7,267 nt of DNA from Nitrosomonadales bacterium (GTDB lineage: Bacteria; Pseudomonadota; Gammaproteobacteria; Burkholderiales; Gallionellaceae): NCBI GenBank assembly GCA_003235435.1, contig QJWF01000230.1, positions 1 through 7,267 of the forward strand. The letters run 5' to 3'. The notes under the pieces are model-generated. The model worked only from the letters and a program-made list of their open reading frames with translations, was not told the DNA's origin and made no database searches. The position numbers were made by a program, and so were the translations under genes. How positions within the stretch are numbered: position 1 is the first letter of the stretch; every line of letters begins with the position of its first letter. This document shows positions 5,950-7,267 of the stretch, piece by piece.

Positions 5950-6453
5950 ATGAGATTTCAATTTAGCTGTTGCAGAATGTTCTTTGTTTTCGCGCTGCTC
6001 ATTGGCAGTGCGACTTCAACATTTGCCGAACCCGCAGCGGACGATGCCGCGCAGGCGACACCAGCCGACTTTATCGTTGTATCTGCCACCAAGGACAAGA
6101 CCCATCCGTATTACGACAAGGGGACTGACATCGGTTTTGTCGTTAATGGAGTACAGGGCGGCTCGCTAGTCCTGGTGCGCGGGAAGACCTATACGTTCGA
6201 TATCGAAACTGGCGTTCAGCACGATTTTTATCTTGCTACCAGGGCGATTGGCTGGGGGTCGTCCACGCTGACCGAAGGCGTCAAAGGCAATTTCACTTAT
6301 AAGGGTATCGTCACATTTACGCCCACTGCCGCAACACCCGATACCGTTTATTACGCGTGCCGCAATCACAAGTACATGGGTGGCGAAATCCATGTTGTCA
6401 ACCGCGGAGAGGAAGGCAAGTTCAAGGGCGTGAAATCCGCTCTTGCACACTGA
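5950..6453 (+). CDS. Exported cupredoxin-like copper protein
   Basis: 167 aa. The N-terminus has a short charged start, a hydrophobic core (about 11-22) and a likely cleavage after Ala26 (TFA|EP), so the mature part is periplasmic. The mature domain has a cupredoxin pattern: a beta-rich segment (LVLVRGKTYTFDIETGVQHDFYLAT) with candidate copper ligand His91, then a beta-strand leading into YYACRNHKYMGG with Cys137, His140 and Met143. These would make a type-1 His-Cys-His-Met site, although the Cys-x2-His-x2-Met loop is shorter than plastocyanin's Cys-x2-His-x4-Met. The likely role is electron transfer or copper handling; the partner is unknown. The ATG at 5950 was preferred because the signal peptide begins right there; AGGG lies 9 nt upstream. 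A longer frame from 5767 lacks support and runs antisense to the neighbouring gene. A strong terminator follows 16 bp after the stop. Confidence 0.85.
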   Translation: MRFQFSCCRMFFVFALLIGSATSTFAEPAADDAAQATPADFIVVSATKDKTHPYYDKGTDIGFVVNGVQGGSLVLVRGKTYTFDIETGVQHDFYLATRAIGWGSSTLTEGVKGNFTYKGIVTFTPTAATPDTVYYACRNHKYMGGEIHVVNRGEEGKFKGVKSALAH

Positions 6454-6469
6454 ACATATGTCTATAAAC

Positions 6470-6495
6470 AAAACCGCCCCGAGGGGCGGTTTTTT
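6470..6495 (+). terminator. Strong intrinsic terminator after the cupredoxin gene
   Basis: A GC-rich stem CCGCCC/GGGCGG with a small CGAG loop is preceded by AAAA and followed by six T residues (6490-6495). It lies 16 bp beyond the stop codon at 6451-6453. The A-run and T-run pair too, so it may also act on minus-strand transcripts. Confidence 0.93.
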
Positions 6496-6496
6496 A

Positions 6497-6750
6497 TTTG
6501 GGGGGATTGTTCGGTTTTCGCGTTGCCTCCGGGAAAACCTCATCTCTCGTTGCACTCGGGCTGCATTCGGCATCCTGCGCAAGCTGCTGGTGGCTACGGC
6601 CGCGCTACCGCGCTTAACGTTCGCAACTCTCGTTAGCCTGCGCCGAAACAAGCCGCTGCGCGGCGTATTGTCGAACCCAAGGGGGTTCGTCCACACACCC
6701 GCTCAACCAAATTGAAAAGGGAACTCTTGCGGATGCCCTTTTCAATTTGG
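6497..6750. repeat. Hairpin-rich non-coding segment, possible dispersed repeat
   Basis: This stretch has no credible gene but several perfect stems: GGTTTTC/GAAAACC (6513-6519 and 6533-6539), GCCGC/GCGGC with a 3-nt loop (6652-6656 and 6660-6664), CGAACCC/GGGTTCG with a 4-nt loop (6672-6678 and 6683-6689), and a 15-bp stem at 6707-6750. Frames crossing it in both directions (6443-6715 plus, 6166-6696 minus) span the upstream terminator and have Arg-rich translations with no recognisable domain. It could be an intergenic repeat family or a structured RNA; I cannot search for copies. Confidence 0.4.
6707..6750. repeat. Perfect 15-bp inverted repeat with 14-nt loop
   Basis: Arms CCAAATTGAAAAGGG (6707-6721) and CCCTTTTCAATTTGG (6736-6750) are exactly complementary around a 14-nt loop. 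There is no T-run outside the stem, but TTTT inside the arm follows a CCC/GGG clamp in both directions. It may therefore be a bidirectional terminator lying between the plus-strand cupredoxin unit and the minus-strand gene entering from the right. Confidence 0.8.
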
Positions 6751-6983
6751 CGGGAGAGCTAGGCGTTCTTAATTTTGCGATATGACACGCAATAACTGCT
6801 TACCATGCAGATAGTTACGTTCAATGTTCTGCGCCATTTAAGTTGAAATCGCTAGCGAATTGGAGCTAACAATACCTGTATTTCAGCGACATCTCAACTG
6901 AATTCGGGCTCGATTCCATTGCCTGCAAGCGGCCCCTGGAAGTTCACGATTTCGACGCTTAACAGTCCTTCGAATTTCGCGAA
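6751..6983. other. Intergenic stretch with short inverted repeats, no gene seen
   Basis: No frame with a ribosome binding site was found. Visible structures are a perfect palindrome TCGCTAGCGA (6849-6858), TTCGCGAA (6975-6982) and a larger imperfect inverted repeat, AGTTGA-TCGCT (6841-6853) with AGCGA-TCAACT (6885-6899). Two tiny protein-like frames (22 codons, 6769-6837 minus, and a stop-bounded stretch ending at the TAA near 6961 plus) lack start signals and may be chance or remnants of decayed genes. Confidence 0.4.
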
Positions 6984-7025
6984 TAAAAACCGTCAACGAT
7001 CTACTTAACCCGTTGACGTGGTTTT
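6984..7025 (-). terminator. Intrinsic terminator of the right-edge minus-strand gene
   Basis: On the minus strand, GTCAACG (7017-7011) pairs perfectly with CGTTGAC (6998-6992) around a 12-nt loop, a flanking CC/GG extends the stem across a 2-nt bulge, and five T residues follow (6989-6985). It begins about 40 nt after the stop codon of the right-edge gene. In the plus direction the sequence ends in GGTTTTA, so weak bidirectional activity is possible. Confidence 0.75.
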
Positions 7026-7065
7026 ATCCTGTCGGTCCGGGCTGGTGAATTGCTCGTTATGCAGT

Positions 7066-7267
7066 TTACAGACCCACGATGGAGGCAGCCGAATCGTGCC
7101 GCCTCACGACGTCGAGCATCTGCATGCTTTTAACCGCGTCAGGGTTGTATAAAACGATCAAGGCATGCGGATGCTTGTTATGATCAAAATGTGCTGAAAT
7201 TACGCCACCACAAGCTCTCACCTCCTGCTCCACTTTGGCACGGTCTTCCGAGGATAGTTCTGGGTGC
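7066..7267 (-). CDS. C-terminal part of a small heavy-metal-associated-fold-like protein (partial)
   Basis: An open frame enters from the right edge and ends at TAA (7066-7068). The visible 66 residues begin HPELSSEDRAKVEQEV and end RRHDSAASIVGL; the start lies outside the window. The pattern of a helix, a Gly-Gly turn, a strand (VISAHFDH), a strand (HALIVLYNPDAV), a helix (MLDVVRR) and a terminal strand (ASIVGL) resembles small ferredoxin-like proteins of the heavy-metal-associated type. The usual CxxC metal site is not in the visible part, which has a single Cys and a cluster of His residues (HFDHNKHPH). Function is not established. Its own terminator at 6984-7025 and sensible amino acid composition support it as a real gene. 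Confidence 0.7.
   Translation of the reverse strand, partial: HPELSSEDRAKVEQEVRACGGVISAHFDHNKHPHALIVLYNPDAVKSMQMLDVVRRHDSAASIVGL

Noticed and set aside
6612..6638. GCTTAAC and GTTAGCC resembling integron attC core sites
   Set aside because: The second core breaks the GTTRRRY consensus, the sites are too close together, and there are no L-box pairs or integrase.
6672..6689. GGGTTCG hairpin resembling a tRNA T-arm
   Set aside because: No acceptor, D or anticodon arms can be folded around it and there is no CCA end.
6166..6696. 176-codon minus-strand frame and overlapping 90-codon plus-strand frame (6443-6715)
   Set aside because: Both cross the strong terminator at 6470-6495, one is antisense to the cupredoxin gene, and their Arg-rich translations show no domain.
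6769..6837. 22-codon minus-strand frame with protein-like composition
   Set aside because: No ribosome binding site, a stop directly before its ATG, and too short to judge.

Overview
The window looks like chromosome from a betaproteobacterium of the Gallionellaceae/Nitrosomonadales type, such as a Sideroxydans- or Gallionella-like iron oxidiser. The main reason is the SOS control region. The LexA-like repressor has a winged-helix N-terminus unlike the E. coli type, and its promoter carries a perfect GAACGAACGTTC operator. I recall that element as the non-canonical LexA box described in Sideroxydans lithotrophicus; the taxonomic call is inference.

Layout: (a) 1-319 has no gene but holds a three-copy 20-bp tandem repeat and several small inverted repeats. 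(b) 320-2700, minus strand, is a compact SOS operon lexA-umuD-umuC read from one operator-controlled promoter (about 2715-2760). (c) 2701-3132 is the divergent intergenic region. (d) 3133-5406, plus strand, is a chemotaxis pair: cheW and a transmembrane methyl-accepting chemotaxis protein with a C-terminal tethering pentapeptide. It ends in an intrinsic terminator. (e) 5491-5847, minus strand, is a MazG-like/dCTPase-like nucleotide pyrophosphohydrolase whose 3' end overlaps that terminator. (f) 5950-6453, plus strand, is an exported cupredoxin-like protein followed by a strong terminator. (g) 6497-7065 has no convincing gene but is rich in hairpins, including a perfect 15-bp stem. (h) 7066-7267, minus strand, is the C-terminal part of a small ferredoxin-like/heavy-metal-associated-fold protein that runs off the right edge, with its own terminator.

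How the genes work together: LexA represses its own operon, and RecA-driven LexA self-cleavage would induce DNA polymerase V (UmuD'2C). The notable oddity is that UmuD keeps the catalytic Ser and the Ala-Gly cleavage site but has Arg where the catalytic Lys should be, while the neighbouring LexA keeps its Lys. CheW and the chemoreceptor would couple to a CheA encoded elsewhere. I do not see a clearly undescribed multi-gene system. The best leads are the UmuD substitution, the paired lexA operators and the structured region at 6513-6750.
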